The notes: generated from the sequence alone by a model not told the origin. Numbered from the stretch's first letter, positions 27,458 through 37,956 are shown. The stretch: DNA of 64,000 nt from an uncultured Catenibacillus sp. (GCA_934339005.1 CAKRHR010000007.1:1-64000); one strand, 5' to 3'. Program-made: numbers and translations.

Positions 27458-28940
27458 ATATAATCACAAAAATCACATTCCCGTTACTTTCATTCATAAT
27501 CTTCTTCAACGTTTCCTGCATCTTCTCCTGGCACTCCTCCGTCATCTTACTAATCTTCGCCTTCATACCTTCATCCACCAGCTCACCCATCGTCTTTCCA
27601 AAAATCAGCGTATCCCAAATCGACGCCTGATTCGTATCTGTCTGAGCTGCTTTTATGTAATCAATCAAATCCTGCGCCTGTTGCTGTGTACCGACAATCG
27701 GCGCAATTTCCGTTTCTATTTCTGCATTGATCATATGCACTGACGGTGCCGACGCCCGTATATTCACACCATATTTACTGCCGTGGCGGACAAGTTCTGG
27801 TTCCTCCAGCTTGATTTCATCGCGTCCCGGCATCACTGCCCCATACCCTTTTTGACCAACTGCCTGCATAGCCTCAGCGATTTTATCCACCTCCTGACGT
27901 TTTTTTGCAAGGTCACAGAGCAAATCAAATAATTCATACTCACCATGAACCTCACTGCCAAGCATTTCCGATAGCATCGCATAATAATCATTTTTCACAA
28001 AATCCAGCCGAATCACTACCGCCCCTGTATCCATGTGCACTTCCTCAATCGTACAGCGCTCAACATATGGATTTTGCAAAAGTGTGCGATTTTTCTCAAT
28101 ATCCTTCATTGTCATAATCTGCTGCATATACGTTTTGGCACACGCTACCATGGTCTGCTTCAGTGCATGATTTTCATCCAGCATCGAAATCCAGCCCGGC
28201 ATAAAGAAATTCACCGCCGTCACCGGAAATGCGTATAAAATCGCCTGCATAATCCGATGCACCGTATCTGCCTGCATATGGTCACAATCTACCGGCAGAC
28301 ATGTCACACCGTATTTTTCAGACATCGTTTCTGCAAGCTCACAGACCGCCTCACCATAAGGATTCGTAGTATTAATAATACAGATAAACGGCTTTCCAAT
28401 CTCTTTAAGCTGTGCAACCGTCCGTTCCTCTGCCGGTACGAACTGTTCTCTGCCAATCTCGCCAAAGCTTCCGTCACAGGTCAGCACAATGCCTACCGTT
28501 GCATGATCTTTAATCACTTTTTCCGTACCTATCCCCGCCGCCTTCGTAAACGGAATCTCCTCCTCAAACCAGGGTGTCTTTACCATACGTTCATTTTCAT
28601 TATCATAAATGCCCGTCGCACCCTCTACCACAAAACCGACACAGTCAATCAATCTCAGCTGAATCTGCACCTGCTCGCTCATCTTTAAGCGCACAGCTTC
28701 CTTTGGTACAAATTTCGGTTCTACCGTTGTAATCAACGTACCCTTACCACTGACCGGAAGCTCATCCGTTGTCATCGTCTGGCTTTTTGCTGCCATGCCG
28801 GGAATCATTGCCTGACTCATAAACCTGCGGATAAATGTAGATTTTCCGGTGCGTACAGGTCCGACCACACCAAGAAACAGTTCTCCGTTTGTCCGCGTCT
28901 GTATATCCTGATACAGGTCATAATCTTCTGACTGGAACAT
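27456..28940 (-). CDS. spoIVA: Stage IV sporulation protein A (spore coat morphogenetic ATPase)
   Basis: ATP-dependent protein that polymerises on the forespore surface as the base of the coat. 494 residues from the ATG at 28940 (MFQSEDYDLYQDIQTRTNGE), which has GGGAGGGG 8 bases upstream; B. subtilis SpoIVA has a very similar length. Walker A GPVRTGKST lies at 27-35 and the sensor-type RLIDCVGFVVEGATG near 100-114, and the conserved C-terminal region ends near the usual hydrophobic tail. It marks the organism as a spore former. Confidence 0.96.
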   Translation of the reverse strand: MFQSEDYDLYQDIQTRTNGELFLGVVGPVRTGKSTFIRRFMSQAMIPGMAAKSQTMTTDELPVSGKGTLITTVEPKFVPKEAVRLKMSEQVQIQLRLIDCVGFVVEGATGIYDNENERMVKTPWFEEEIPFTKAAGIGTEKVIKDHATVGIVLTCDGSFGEIGREQFVPAEERTVAQLKEIGKPFICIINTTNPYGEAVCELAETMSEKYGVTCLPVDCDHMQADTVHRIMQAILYAFPVTAVNFFMPGWISMLDENHALKQTMVACAKTYMQQIMTMKDIEKNRTLLQNPYVERCTIEEVHMDTGAVVIRLDFVKNDYYAMLSEMLGSEVHGEYELFDLLCDLAKKRQEVDKIAEAMQAVGQKGYGAVMPGRDEIKLEEPELVRHGSKYGVNIRASAPSVHMINAEIETEIAPIVGTQQQAQDLIDYIKAAQTDTNQASIWDTLIFGKTMGELVDEGMKAKISKMTEECQEKMQETLKKIMNESNGNVIFVII

Positions 28941-28944
28941 AAAA

Positions 28945-29013
28945 ACAACCCCTCCCATATATCGATACCATTTGACTGTTATCAATATATGAAGAAGGGG
29001 TTTGTTTTATGAC
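28945..29013 (-). promoter_or_regulatory. Sigma-E-type spoIVA promoter inside a hairpin that covers the ribosome site
   Basis: On the minus strand GTCATAAA (29013-29006), 14 bases, CATATATT (28991-28984) fits the mother-cell sigma-E consensus. The same DNA is the left arm of an imperfect hairpin (AACAAACCCCTTCTTC... with TATCGATATATGGGAGGGGT). The right arm carries the spoIVA Shine-Dalgarno at 28956-28949, and a TTGTTTTT tail follows. The predicted start of a sigma-E transcript falls in the loop. Confidence 0.65.
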
Positions 29014-29014
29014 T

Positions 29015-30025
29015 TTATTCCCAGTCCAGCCCTGTATTTTCATCCTTGCGTGTACGCAGGAACAGATCCGAAAGTGCATCCTTCGCAGATTTATCTTCAA
29101 ATAAGACCTGATTGACTTCTGCCACAATCGGCATATCAACATGATGTTTCTTAGCCAGTGCCAGTGCTGCTTTGGCACTGTACACACCTTCAACCACCAT
29201 CTTGACTTCATCCATGGCTTCCTGCATCTTGTAGCCACGACCAATCAGATAACCGGCATTACGGTTACGGCTGTGTTTACTTGTACATGTCACAATCAAA
29301 TCACCGATACCGGATAATCCGGCAAACGTTTCCGGCTTGCCGCCGCAGGCAATACCCAGTCGTGTAATCTCCGCGATACCACGGGTCATTAGCGCCGCTT
29401 TTGTATTATCACCACAGCCAAGACCATCTGCAACACCTGCTGCCAATGCAATGACATTTTTAAGTGCACCGCCAAGCTCAATACCAATGATATCCGGACT
29501 TGTATACACACGCAGCACATCATTCATAAAAATATTCTGGATGTATTCTGCTGTGGCTTTTGTATGGGCCCCAACCACCAGTGTTGTCGGCAGCTTTCTG
29601 CCAACCTCCTCTGCATGTGAAGGGCCGGAAAGCACAGCCACATCCGCATTTGGAATTTCTTCCTCGATAATCTCACTGAGAGTATCCAGTGTAGCTTCCT
29701 CGATACCTTTGGCAAGATTGACAATCTTTTGTCCATCCTTAATAAACGGCGCTGCCATCTTTGCTGTACTTCTCACATAAACAGACGGCACAACAAACAC
29801 AAGCAAATTCTTATCCTGGCACACAGTCTGCATATCACCGGTTGCCAGAATATCTTCAGAAAGCTTTACTCCAGGCAGCTTTGTCTGATGCTCATGCATC
29901 TCATTTAACATGTGCACTTCATCTTCGACAATCGACCAGACAGTTACCTGATGACCATTATCTGAAAGTGTCGCTGCGATTGCTGTGCCCCAGCTTCCTG
30001 CCCCAATAATTCCAACTTTTGCCAT
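29015..30025 (-). CDS. gpsA: Glycerol-3-phosphate dehydrogenase [NAD(P)+]
   Basis: Makes sn-glycerol-3-phosphate for phospholipid synthesis. 336 residues, normal length. Rossmann motif GIIGAGSWGTAIAATL at the start, LSGPSHAEEV near 135, the catalytic Lys in ELGGALKNVIALAAG near 190, and SKHSRNRNAGYLIGRG. AGGAG precedes the ATG. Its neighbour plsY uses the product as acyl acceptor. The downstream spoIVA promoter begins right at its stop codon. Confidence 0.97.
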   Translation of the reverse strand: MAKVGIIGAGSWGTAIAATLSDNGHQVTVWSIVEDEVHMLNEMHEHQTKLPGVKLSEDILATGDMQTVCQDKNLLVFVVPSVYVRSTAKMAAPFIKDGQKIVNLAKGIEEATLDTLSEIIEEEIPNADVAVLSGPSHAEEVGRKLPTTLVVGAHTKATAEYIQNIFMNDVLRVYTSPDIIGIELGGALKNVIALAAGVADGLGCGDNTKAALMTRGIAEITRLGIACGGKPETFAGLSGIGDLIVTCTSKHSRNRNAGYLIGRGYKMQEAMDEVKMVVEGVYSAKAALALAKKHHVDMPIVAEVNQVLFEDKSAKDALSDLFLRTRKDENTGLDWE

Positions 30026-30153
30026 AATATATTTCTCCTGTTAATTTATATTTCTTTATACGCATCTCTTTGTATTTGCTCTGCAAATTTCCAAGACCTA
30101 AATCTCAACTGTACTCATACAACTAAGCAAATAAACTTACCAGCATATATCAC

Positions 30154-30181
30154 ATTATAAACTTTTATATATTATTTACAA
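30154..30181 (-). promoter_or_regulatory. gpsA promoter
   Basis: TTGTAA (30181-30176), 16 bases, TATAAT (30159-30154) on the minus strand, within the 182-base gap after plsY, giving a leader of about 120 nt. Confidence 0.6.
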
Positions 30182-30207
30182 CATCAGGGTCAAAATGAAT
30201 ATTACTT

Positions 30208-30831
30208 TTATTCTTTTTTCTTAGATTTACGCTCAAATTTATTTTCATTGCCATGAATCAGACGGACAATATTGGCTTTATGGCGCCACCATGCCATCGC
30301 CCAGAATAAGACACTCAAAATAAACAGATGCCACTGTCCGAAATAAAAAATCAGACAACAAATCGGAAACAACAATGTAATTGCCAATGAACCCACAGAC
30401 ACATAACGTGTTGTGAAGAAAATAATCACAAACACGATTAATGCAATTAACGCAAAACGCCAGTCAAATGCAAACATGACACCGGAAGTCACCGCAATAC
30501 CCTTACCACCTTTAAAATGAAGGTAAAATGGAAAGTTATGTCCAAGCACAACACCAAAGCCTGTATACATCGTTAAAAGTGTCACATCAATACCGCTGTT
30601 TGCAAATATCAGACGAACAATCACAATCGCAATGATACCTTTGAGCACATCACCCACATAGGTGATATATCCTGCCTTTTTGCCAAGTGTTCTCATCACA
30701 TTCGTCGTACCCGCATTGCCGCTTCCGTACTCACGAATATCAATACCGTGCATTCTGCCATAAATATAACCTGTCTGAATACAGCCAAACGCGTAACCGA
30801 TAAGCAGGCAAATAATAATCTTAACCAGCAT
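30208..30831 (-). CDS. plsY: Glycerol-3-phosphate acyltransferase
   Basis: Integral membrane enzyme transferring acyl from acyl-phosphate to glycerol-3-phosphate. 207 residues with about five hydrophobic helices and the three family loops: GYAFGCIQTGYIYGR, REYGSGNAGTTNVMRTLGKK and GHNFPFYLHFKGGKGIAVTSG. Its ATG touches the der stop codon (one base overlap), so it is coupled to der. Confidence 0.96.
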   Translation of the reverse strand: MLVKIIICLLIGYAFGCIQTGYIYGRMHGIDIREYGSGNAGTTNVMRTLGKKAGYITYVGDVLKGIIAIVIVRLIFANSGIDVTLLTMYTGFGVVLGHNFPFYLHFKGGKGIAVTSGVMFAFDWRFALIALIVFVIIFFTTRYVSVGSLAITLLFPICCLIFYFGQWHLFILSVLFWAMAWWRHKANIVRLIHGNENKFERKSKKKE

Positions 30832-32159
30832 TATTTATCCTTGTCCTTTCTCTCGCGGTAAATAAATCGAATCGGCGTACCCCTAAAGCCAAAGGCCTCA
30901 CGAATGCGGTTCTCAATATATCGTGTATATGAAAAATGTGTAAGCTCTTTGTCATTGATGAAAATAACAAATGTCGGCGGTTTTACAGCGACCTGAGTAA
31001 TATAGTATAATCTCAGACGTTTGCCCTTATCTGATGGCGGCTGCTTCATCGCTGTGGCCTCGGATAAAATCTCATTTAACACACCTGTTGCCACACGCAG
31101 TGCACAGTTTTCAATAACAGCGTCAATCGTTTCAAATAATTTTGGCAGACGCTGACCTGTCTTTGCAGAAATAAAAATAAGTTCCGCATAAGGCATAAAT
31201 GAAAGCTTTTCTCTGACTTCCTCTGTAAATTTATAAATAGTCTTATCGTTTTTCTCAATGGCATCCCATTTATTTACAGCAATAATCATTCCTTTGCCGC
31301 GTTCATGGGCGATACCCGCAATCTTTGCATCCTGCTCAGTCACACCCTCAACTGCATCAATCAGCAAAACGACCACATCGGCACGTTCAACGGCAGATAC
31401 TGTACGGATGATACTGTAACGTTCAAGCTCTTCTTTAATCTTACTCTTACGGCGCACACCGGCAGTATCAATCAGGACATATTCACGTCCATTATACATC
31501 ACTGGTGTATCCACCGCATCACGGGTCGTACCTGCAATATTAGATACGATCACACGATTTTCACCTACAAGCTTGTTAATCAGAGAAGATTTACCAACGT
31601 TTGGTTTACCGACAACGGCAATCTTTGGACGCTCGTCTTCTTCCTCCTCAACATTTTCTTTATCAAAATGCTTTGCTACTTCATCCAGCATATCACCAAG
31701 TCCAAGTCTTGATGCGGCTGAAATCGGCATCGGATCACCAAGTCCAAGATTATAAAATTCATATGTATCCATCATGAACTTGTCAAAATTATCTACTTTA
31801 TTAACTACAAGCACGATTGGCTTGCCGGATTTACGGAGCATCGTTGCTACCTTAAAATCAGCATCCACAAGGCCCTGACGCACATCCGTCAAAAAGATGA
31901 TAACATCTGCTGTGGCAATCGCCATCTCTGCCTGTTCTCTCATCTGAGATAAAATAAGGTCCTGGCTCTCAGGTTCAATACCACCTGTATCTACCAGTGT
32001 AAACTGCATATCCAGCCAGTTCACATCAGCATAAATACGGTCACGGGTTACACCCGGTGTATCCTTCACAATACTGATCTGCTGACCGGCAAGTACATTA
32101 AACAGTGTGGATTTTCCGACGTTCGGACGGCCCACCACCGCTACAATTGGTCTGCTCAT
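30831..32159 (-). CDS. der: Ribosome-assembly GTPase Der (EngA)
   Basis: Tandem-domain GTPase of 50S maturation. 442 residues: first G domain with [12 protein letters not shown] and DTGG, second with [14 protein letters not shown] and DTAGVRRK, both NKxD motifs present (VNKVD, VNKWD), and a C-terminal KH-like domain. In an operon with a DUF512 gene upstream and plsY downstream. Confidence 0.97.
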   Translation of the reverse strand: MSRPIVAVVGRPNVGKSTLFNVLAGQQISIVKDTPGVTRDRIYADVNWLDMQFTLVDTGGIEPESQDLILSQMREQAEMAIATADVIIFLTDVRQGLVDADFKVATMLRKSGKPIVLVVNKVDNFDKFMMDTYEFYNLGLGDPMPISAASRLGLGDMLDEVAKHFDKENVEEEEDERPKIAVVGKPNVGKSSLINKLVGENRVIVSNIAGTTRDAVDTPVMYNGREYVLIDTAGVRRKSKIKEELERYSIIRTVSAVERADVVVLLIDAVEGVTEQDAKIAGIAHERGKGMIIAVNKWDAIEKNDKTIYKFTEEVREKLSFMPYAELIFISAKTGQRLPKLFETIDAVIENCALRVATGVLNEILSEATAMKQPPSDKGKRLRLYYITQVAVKPPTFVIFINDKELTHFSYTRYIENRIREAFGFRGTPIRFIYRERKDKDK

Positions 32160-32167
32160 ATTCTCAC

Positions 32168-33475
32168 CTATATTAAAATCTTATCGATTAAATCCTTTCC
32201 ATTTGATTGTATAACACGAATTTTGACTTGTAAAGCATTTTCAATATCTGAAATCGTTACATCGTCAAGCAACACTTCTTCTTCGCTTCGAAGCATATTA
32301 ATTGGCATTAAAAGTTCTGTGCCAAGGGATAGATCTTTAAGCTGCGCAATCACATCCTGTCCGGTAATCAAACCTGTCACTGTAATTGTTTCACCAAAGA
32401 AATGGTTAATAATACAATGCACATTAACGTGCACATTCGGGAATTTTTCCTTCATGGAATCCACAAGCATCTGAATATATGGATAAGCCAGCTTGCCTGT
32501 CACAATATCCTTGTGCATTTCAATATCTGAAGCTTCGACATCTTCAAGGGCTTCCTTAAATTCTTCAATTAACAGACGCATCATACCCACACCATTTTCA
32601 AGTTGAATATAACCGTCATAGCGCTCCTCCTCCGGCAGTTCTCTGCCTGCCATCAGATACAGCTCATCGCCTGCCTGAATAAAATGTGTGCCGTACTCAT
32701 CATAGAGTTTTTTCTGCCAGCGTTCAATAATGTCAATCACCTTGCCCGCATCCTCAGCATTAAATGGTTCCACCTTGGCAAGACCTTCACGGTATTTTGT
32801 CATTCCCATCGGCACCACAGACACGCTCTGCATATAAGGCATAAATTTTGTCAAATCACTGATGGTTCTTTCAAGTTCATCTCCATCGTTATAATTTTTA
32901 CAAAGTACAATCTGACCGTTCATCTCAATTTCATTATCATAAAGTCTCTGAATCTGAGCTAAAATTTTGCCCGCAAAACGGTTATGAAGCATTTTACAGC
33001 GAAGCTCCGGGTTTGTCGTATGCACTGAAATATTAATCGGCGCCAGCTTATATTTGATAATACGTTCCAGATCCTTATCTTTCATATTTGTCATGGTAAT
33101 ATAATTGCCCTGCAAAAATGAAAGTCTGGAATCGTCATCTTTAAAATACATGGTTGGGCGCATGCCCTTTGGCAACTGGTCAATAAAACAAAAAATACAC
33201 TTGTTGCTGCAGGATTTGTAATCGGACATCAGACTGGATTCAAACGTAATTCCCAGGTCTTCATTATAGTCTTTTTCAATTTCCAGTTCCCATTCTTCGC
33301 CGCTTTCCTTGCGCACAAGAAGTTCGATATATTCATCATTGATTAAATAATGATAATCAAATACATCCTCGATTTCCTGATGATTGACTTCAAGCACCGC
33401 ATCACCCGGCACAAGTTCAAGTTCTTCGGCGATACTTCCGGGCTGTATTTCTTTGATAATATGGATATTTTTCAT
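32168..33475 (-). CDS. DUF512 family radical-SAM-like protein with PDZ domain
   Basis: 435 residues. The N-terminal PDZ-like segment is [23 protein letters not shown] Cys-rich radical-SAM-type segment, [20 protein letters not shown], lies near residues 88-107, followed by the DUF512 core. The family (YxlX/TIGR03279-like) is conserved beside der in Clostridia; the reaction is unknown. It ends 8 bases before der. SD is GAAAGGAAAAAG. Confidence 0.9.
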   Translation of the reverse strand: MKNIHIIKEIQPGSIAEELELVPGDAVLEVNHQEIEDVFDYHYLINDEYIELLVRKESGEEWELEIEKDYNEDLGITFESSLMSDYKSCSNKCIFCFIDQLPKGMRPTMYFKDDDSRLSFLQGNYITMTNMKDKDLERIIKYKLAPINISVHTTNPELRCKMLHNRFAGKILAQIQRLYDNEIEMNGQIVLCKNYNDGDELERTISDLTKFMPYMQSVSVVPMGMTKYREGLAKVEPFNAEDAGKVIDIIERWQKKLYDEYGTHFIQAGDELYLMAGRELPEEERYDGYIQLENGVGMMRLLIEEFKEALEDVEASDIEMHKDIVTGKLAYPYIQMLVDSMKEKFPNVHVNVHCIINHFFGETITVTGLITGQDVIAQLKDLSLGTELLMPINMLRSEEEVLLDDVTISDIENALQVKIRVIQSNGKDLIDKILI

Positions 33476-33595
33476 TCTTTTTCCTTTCGCCGCTTTTCAC
33501 TTTACAAAAACATATGTCCTGCGCTACGCGAATATCTGTGTTTCGCGAATCCCAGTGAAACATAGTTAATCGTAAATCAACGGATTCTGAATGTC

Positions 33596-34459
33596 TTAAC
33601 GCTGCATTAAAAATCCTGCCAGGCTTCCACGTTTTGCCCCGGTTTTCCGGTGTGACCACATCAGGTCTGCATTACAGCATGTACACACATCCGGCAACGC
33701 CAAATGATTGGGTGTAATACCTGCGTGACATAAAATCAGTTCATTTGCTTTCCAGAGGTTTAAATGATATTTGCCGTTATGGTCATCTCTCATAAACTGG
33801 GCATAATCCTCATTACTGAATACTTTTGCAAAAGCATCTGCCACATCCTGACTGATTTCATAGCAGTCCCCGCAAATAGACGGGCCAATCGCTGCATAAA
33901 TATCTTCGGGCTTACATCCAAAGGTTTCCTGCATCTTTGCCACAGTCTTTGCACCAATTTTGCCAACGGTACCACGCCAGCCCGAATGACTCATGGCAAT
34001 GACATGTCGTTTCGGGTCTGCAAAATATAATGGCACACAGTCCGCATAAAATGTCACAAGTGCTACATTGCTGCAATCTGTAATAAGGCCGTCAATATCG
34101 TGATAATCTCTGTCAAATAAGATACCTTTACCACAGTCCTTCTGTGTCACTACACGCAGATTTGTCGTGTGCGTCTGGTCTGAAAATACCATCTGTCCCG
34201 GATGAATACCAATCGCCTGTCCAAACCGCCTGAAATTTTCCATAACCTTGTCTGCAGCATCACCCCGGGTAAATGAAAGATTCATGCTTTCATAAATCCC
34301 TTTGCTGACACCGCCAAGCCGTGTGGAAAATCCATGTGTCAGATTTGGCAGTGTATTAAACAAATCATATTGAATCACCGGCACATCATTTTCTATTTTA
34401 ACAGTCGTTGTTGTCTGCTGTTTTTTTCTTAATTTGAATATATCTGTTGAATAACTCAA
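33596..34459 (-). CDS. pgeF: Peptidoglycan-editing / purine nucleoside phosphorylase-type protein (YfiH, laccase domain)
   Basis: 287 residues of the YfiH/PgeF family. Metal-site residues are seen in SDQTHTTNLRVV, YADCVPLYFAD and AMSHSGWRGTVGKI. The start is a TTG at 34459 with AGGGGG ahead. Family members have been assigned both purine nucleoside phosphorylase and peptidoglycan-editing roles. The N-terminal 30 residues are an extra charged segment. Confidence 0.88.
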   Translation of the reverse strand: MSYSTDIFKLRKKQQTTTTVKIENDVPVIQYDLFNTLPNLTHGFSTRLGGVSKGIYESMNLSFTRGDAADKVMENFRRFGQAIGIHPGQMVFSDQTHTTNLRVVTQKDCGKGILFDRDYHDIDGLITDCSNVALVTFYADCVPLYFADPKRHVIAMSHSGWRGTVGKIGAKTVAKMQETFGCKPEDIYAAIGPSICGDCYEISQDVADAFAKVFSNEDYAQFMRDDHNGKYHLNLWKANELILCHAGITPNHLALPDVCTCCNADLMWSHRKTGAKRGSLAGFLMQR

Positions 34460-34530
34460 TGGGTTTGCCCCCTTGTAATATCTGCAAGTTTGTTATTTAT
34501 ATGCTATGATATTTTCTCATGGATTTACTT

Positions 34531-34938
34531 TTATGTATTTACCGTAAACGCATTTTTAAATACATGAATATCTTCACCCAATATGCTGACCACATCAAAC
34601 CTGCACTTCGTATTTTGTCCATACCTATGTGTAAGCATATAATACTGCGCTGCATAATACATCCGCTGCTGTTTACGTCTGTCCACAGCCTCCCAGGGAT
34701 AGCCCATGAATGTATCCTTGCGGTATTTAACCTCCACAAATACAAGTGTATCACCATCTTTTGCGATAATGTCAAGTTCTCCGTGGTGACTGTAAAAATT
34801 TGTTTCTAAAATACTGTAGCCGCATGCGCTTAAGTATGCGGCTGCTTTCTGCTCATATAACTGTCCAGTACGTCTGCGATTCTGAATACGCGCCACCTGC
34901 CTTATATCATAGTCTGAATGATTTTGAATTACAACCAC
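34531..34938 (-). CDS. UPF0102 (YraN) family endonuclease-fold protein
   Basis: About 135 residues with the restriction-endonuclease-like core: YEQKAAAYLSACGYSILETN, GELDIIAKDGDTLVFVEVKYR (the D...ExK motif) and AVDRRKQQRM. Function unknown; conserved next to rnhB. The start is uncertain: the GTG at 34938 has no clear SD, and a start some 18 residues later would match the usual family N-terminus. Confidence 0.88.
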   Translation of the reverse strand: MVVIQNHSDYDIRQVARIQNRRRTGQLYEQKAAAYLSACGYSILETNFYSHHGELDIIAKDGDTLVFVEVKYRKDTFMGYPWEAVDRRKQQRMYYAAQYYMLTHRYGQNTKCRFDVVSILGEDIHVFKNAFTVNT

Positions 34939-35054
34939 CGCATTGTCTGCGGCATAATCCGTAACATTCTATTTTTTAATTCATCGGGCGTATTCTATAA
35001 ATTCTGTGATTGTTCACATATTGCAATATTCACAGTAATGTCGTTTTATCAATA

Positions 35055-35813
35055 TCATATCAGATTTTTGATAAATGACAATCTGTGAATCGGGCATGGA
35101 CCGTATTTGCGCAGGGCTTCCACATGTTGCGCCGTACCATACCCCTTATGTTTTGCAAAACCATACTCTGGATAAATCTTATCGTATTCGTCCATCATAT
35201 GATCCCTTGTCACCTTGGCAATAATGCTTGCAGATGCAATGGAAATACTCTTGGCATCACCTTTGATAATCTTTTCCTGTGGCAGATTAATCCCCGGAAT
35301 AATGACCGCATCATTTAACAATGCCTGCGGTGCTACCTTAAGGGATGCCACAGCCTGACGCATCGCCTCATAGGTTGCCTGTAAAATATTGATGTCATCA
35401 ATCACTTCATTATCCACAATACCTACAGATGCCGCCAGTGCTTCCTCCATAATCTGCACATACAGTTCTTCCCTGCTTTTTTCTGAAAGCTTTTTGGAGT
35501 CATTCACATAAAGGATATCTTTATCCTTTGGTAAAATCACCGCACCTGCTACAACGGGGCCTGCCAGCGGACCTCTGCCCGCCTCATCGATACCACAGAT
35601 ATATGTATAATTTTCTTCATATTGATGCTCATATACACGCATCTTTTCAAGACGTTCCAGTTCTTTTGCAAGGGCGTCTTTCATCTTTTCAGCCTTCACC
35701 ACAAGAGCCTGGACACCGCTTCTCTCATCTGCACTGTACTCTTTAATAAATGCATCCGCTGTATCTGCTGTAACTGTTTTTAATTCTTCTTTAATCTGTG
35801 CAATACTTTTCAT
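35055..35813 (-). CDS. rnhB: Ribonuclease HII
   Basis: Cuts RNA in RNA-DNA hybrids and single ribonucleotides in DNA. 252 residues: a helical N-terminal extension of about 70 residues, as in Bacillus RNase HII, then ICGIDEAGRGPLAGPVVAGAV with the catalytic Asp-Glu, and KGDAKSISIASASIIAKVTRD. Between lepB and yraN, in an order common in Firmicutes (ylqF-rnhB-yraN). Confidence 0.96.
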   Translation of the reverse strand: MKSIAQIKEELKTVTADTADAFIKEYSADERSGVQALVVKAEKMKDALAKELERLEKMRVYEHQYEENYTYICGIDEAGRGPLAGPVVAGAVILPKDKDILYVNDSKKLSEKSREELYVQIMEEALAASVGIVDNEVIDDINILQATYEAMRQAVASLKVAPQALLNDAVIIPGINLPQEKIIKGDAKSISIASASIIAKVTRDHMMDEYDKIYPEYGFAKHKGYGTAQHVEALRKYGPCPIHRLSFIKNLI

Positions 35814-35937
35814 CTTTTTATTATAACTTATCCTGATTTATTTTAAAATCAATACTTATCCGCTTGCTTAAATCAATTTTTCATGGATACTTCTAATCCA
35901 ATTTTTATAAACCAATCAGATGCAAAAACCATTTTCA

Positions 35938-36510
35938 TTAACTATGCTTCAATATACCAAAAGATTTCAGTGGCCAGATGCGAACCCAGGCGCGGCCGAT
36001 AATATCATCTCTGGAAATATTGCCAACCACCTCATAACGGCTGTCCTTACTGTTGTTTCGGTTATCGCCAAGCACAAAATATTCATTCTCACCAAGGGTG
36101 ATTGGTTCTTCTGCAGTGCCATAATACGTCATAACTTCTTTGCCGTAATTTTCACCAAGCAGCTCACCGTTAATGTACACTTCACCATCAATAATCTGCA
36201 CCGTTTCTCCCGGCAGACCGATAATTCGTTTAATATAATTTTTGCCCGGTTCATCCGGTGATGGGAACACAATAATATCATAGCGCTTCGGATCTGAAAA
36301 TCTGTATGTCAACTTATCCACAATCAGATTATCCCCATTTTGAAGCGTGTCACACATGGATTCGCCGATCACCTCTGTGCGCTGTGCAATAAAAGTGACA
36401 ATAAGCAGTGCTGCCACAATAATGACTGCACAATACAATACCATATCAATAACTTCACGAAGCAGACTCTTTTTCTTACCTTTTTTCATCTCAAAATCTT
36501 CATTATTCAT
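35938..36510 (-). CDS. lepB: Type I signal peptidase
   Basis: Membrane-anchored Ser/Lys protease that removes Sec signal peptides. About 190 residues from the ATG at 36510, which has AGGAGG 9 bases upstream and overlaps the ylqF stop codon by 8 bases. One membrane helix (about 20-42), catalytic Ser in GESMCDTL (S51), Lys in NYIKRIIGLPGE (K94), and the GDNRNNSKDSRY box near the C-terminus. Confidence 0.95.
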   Translation of the reverse strand: MNNEDFEMKKGKKKSLLREVIDMVLYCAVIIVAALLIVTFIAQRTEVIGESMCDTLQNGDNLIVDKLTYRFSDPKRYDIIVFPSPDEPGKNYIKRIIGLPGETVQIIDGEVYINGELLGENYGKEVMTYYGTAEEPITLGENEYFVLGDNRNNSKDSRYEVVGNISRDDIIGRAWVRIWPLKSFGILKHS

Positions 36511-37369
36511 CTTCACCGGCCTCCTCATTTTCAGGAAATTCCAGTGTGATTTTTCCAAGGCGGCAGCTTCTGAAATCATCTAATAAAAGTTTTTCTGCTT
36601 TGGAAAGGTCAAGTTCATTACCCTTTAACAGACATTTTCTTGCTTCAGCAATATCACTGATCAGTGCCACAGCATCTTTTGTTTCATCCACGCCGTAACG
36701 CTCATTTAATTTGCCCGGATAATGCTCTTTTAAAAGGTTAATCAACTGCACACATAATTCGCCGATATCCAAAATATCATCTTTAATTGAACCAATCAGC
36801 GCCAGTCGGATACCCACCTGCTGGTCCTCAAACTTTGGCCATAAAATACCCGGTGTATCTAAAAGTTCAAGATTCTTATTCAGACGAATCCACTGTTTAC
36901 CCTTTGTCACACCCGGTTTATTACCGGTCTTTGCGCAGGCACGGCCTGCATAACTGTTAATAAATGTGGATTTGCCGACATTAGGAATACCAACGACCAT
37001 CGCACGCAGCGGACGATTAATAATACCACGGCGGCGATTACGCTCAATCTTTTCCTGACACGCTTCTGTCACTGCCGCTGTCACACCTTTAACACCTGCT
37101 TTGGAGCGTGAGTCAAGCTTCACTACATAATAGCCCTTGGATTTAAACCAGTTTTCCCATTCTTTTGTGTGCTTGTCACTTGCAAGGTCACATTTATTCA
37201 ATAAGATTAATCTGGATTTGCCTGCAGCCAATGTATCAATATCCGGATTCTTACTGCTCATCGGAACGCGGGCGTCCACAAGTTCAACCACAACGTCGAT
37301 AAGTTTAATGTCCTCCTGCATCTGACGCTTTGCCTTAGTCATATGACCGGGATACCACTGTATATTCAT
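36503..37369 (-). CDS. rbgA: Ribosome biogenesis GTPase YlqF/RbgA
   Basis: Circularly permuted GTPase for late 50S assembly. 288 residues from the ATG at 37369 (MNIQWYPGHMTKAKRQMQED). G4 NKCDL comes first, then G1 GIPNVGKSTFIN and G3 DTPGILWP, the permuted order; the C-terminal helical domain follows. Directly after rplS, a common arrangement. Confidence 0.95.
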   Translation of the reverse strand: MNIQWYPGHMTKAKRQMQEDIKLIDVVVELVDARVPMSSKNPDIDTLAAGKSRLILLNKCDLASDKHTKEWENWFKSKGYYVVKLDSRSKAGVKGVTAAVTEACQEKIERNRRRGIINRPLRAMVVGIPNVGKSTFINSYAGRACAKTGNKPGVTKGKQWIRLNKNLELLDTPGILWPKFEDQQVGIRLALIGSIKDDILDIGELCVQLINLLKEHYPGKLNERYGVDETKDAVALISDIAEARKCLLKGNELDLSKAEKLLLDDFRSCRLGKITLEFPENEEAGEDE

Positions 37370-37388
37370 ATGCTTTCCAACTTTCTCT

Positions 37389-37422
37389 AAAAAAATGGGA
37401 CATGTACGCAAGTATATGTCCC
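37389..37422 (-). terminator. Terminator of rplS
   Basis: GGGACAT / ATGTCCC arms around ATACTTGCGTAC, followed by ATTTTTTT on the minus strand. It lies just ahead of the ylqF start, so ylqF is either read through or uses another signal. Confidence 0.8.
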
Positions 37423-37437
37423 GATTTTCCTAATTAA

Positions 37438-37785
37438 TTATTTAACTAATTCTTTAACTTTCGCACGTTTACCTACTCTATCTCTTAAGTAGAACAGTTT
37501 TGCACGTCTTACTTTACCTTTTCTTACAACTTCAATCTTTTCTACGATTGGAGAATGTAATGGCCATGTCTTTTCTACGCCAACACCGTTAGAAGATTTT
37601 CTTACTGTGAAAGTTTCACGGTTAGAACCGTTCTGTCTTTTAATAACTGTTCCTTCAAATACCTGTGTTCTTTCTCTGTTTCCTTCTTTTACTTTAGCGT
37701 ATACTTTAATAGTATCACCAACTGCAAACTCTGGAACTTCTGCTTTCAACTGAGCAGCTTCAATGCTTTTAATAATATCGTTCAT
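37438..37785 (-). CDS. rplS: 50S ribosomal protein L19
   Basis: 115 residues, family length, with [42 protein letters not shown] and [31 protein letters not shown] precedes the ATG. It has its own strong promoter and leader. Confidence 0.98.
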   Translation of the reverse strand: MNDIIKSIEAAQLKAEVPEFAVGDTIKVYAKVKEGNRERTQVFEGTVIKRQNGSNRETFTVRKSSNGVGVEKTWPLHSPIVEKIEVVRKGKVRRAKLFYLRDRVGKRAKVKELVK

Positions 37786-37902
37786 TAAAATGAACCTCCT
37801 TCATAATACTTAGACGTTCTTAGTATGCATATCTTCCCACACCAGAGGACCATCCTATTTTTCAGACTCAAATACTATAACACATCTGAAAGTAAAAGAC
37901 AA
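37786..37902 (-). promoter_or_regulatory. rplS promoter and L19 leader
   Basis: TTGTCT (37902-37897), 17 bases, TATAGT (37879-37874). The leader of about 85 nt has paired segments (TACTAAGAACG... near TCTAAGTA, and GGTCCTCTGG). A ribosomal L19 leader RNA family is known in Firmicutes; this leader occupies the right place, but I could not check its consensus. Confidence 0.65.
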
Positions 37903-37956
37903 GCATTTTTTTTATTTTATTTTGTCTTATTTAAGTACCTTTTGGAGAATGATGTC

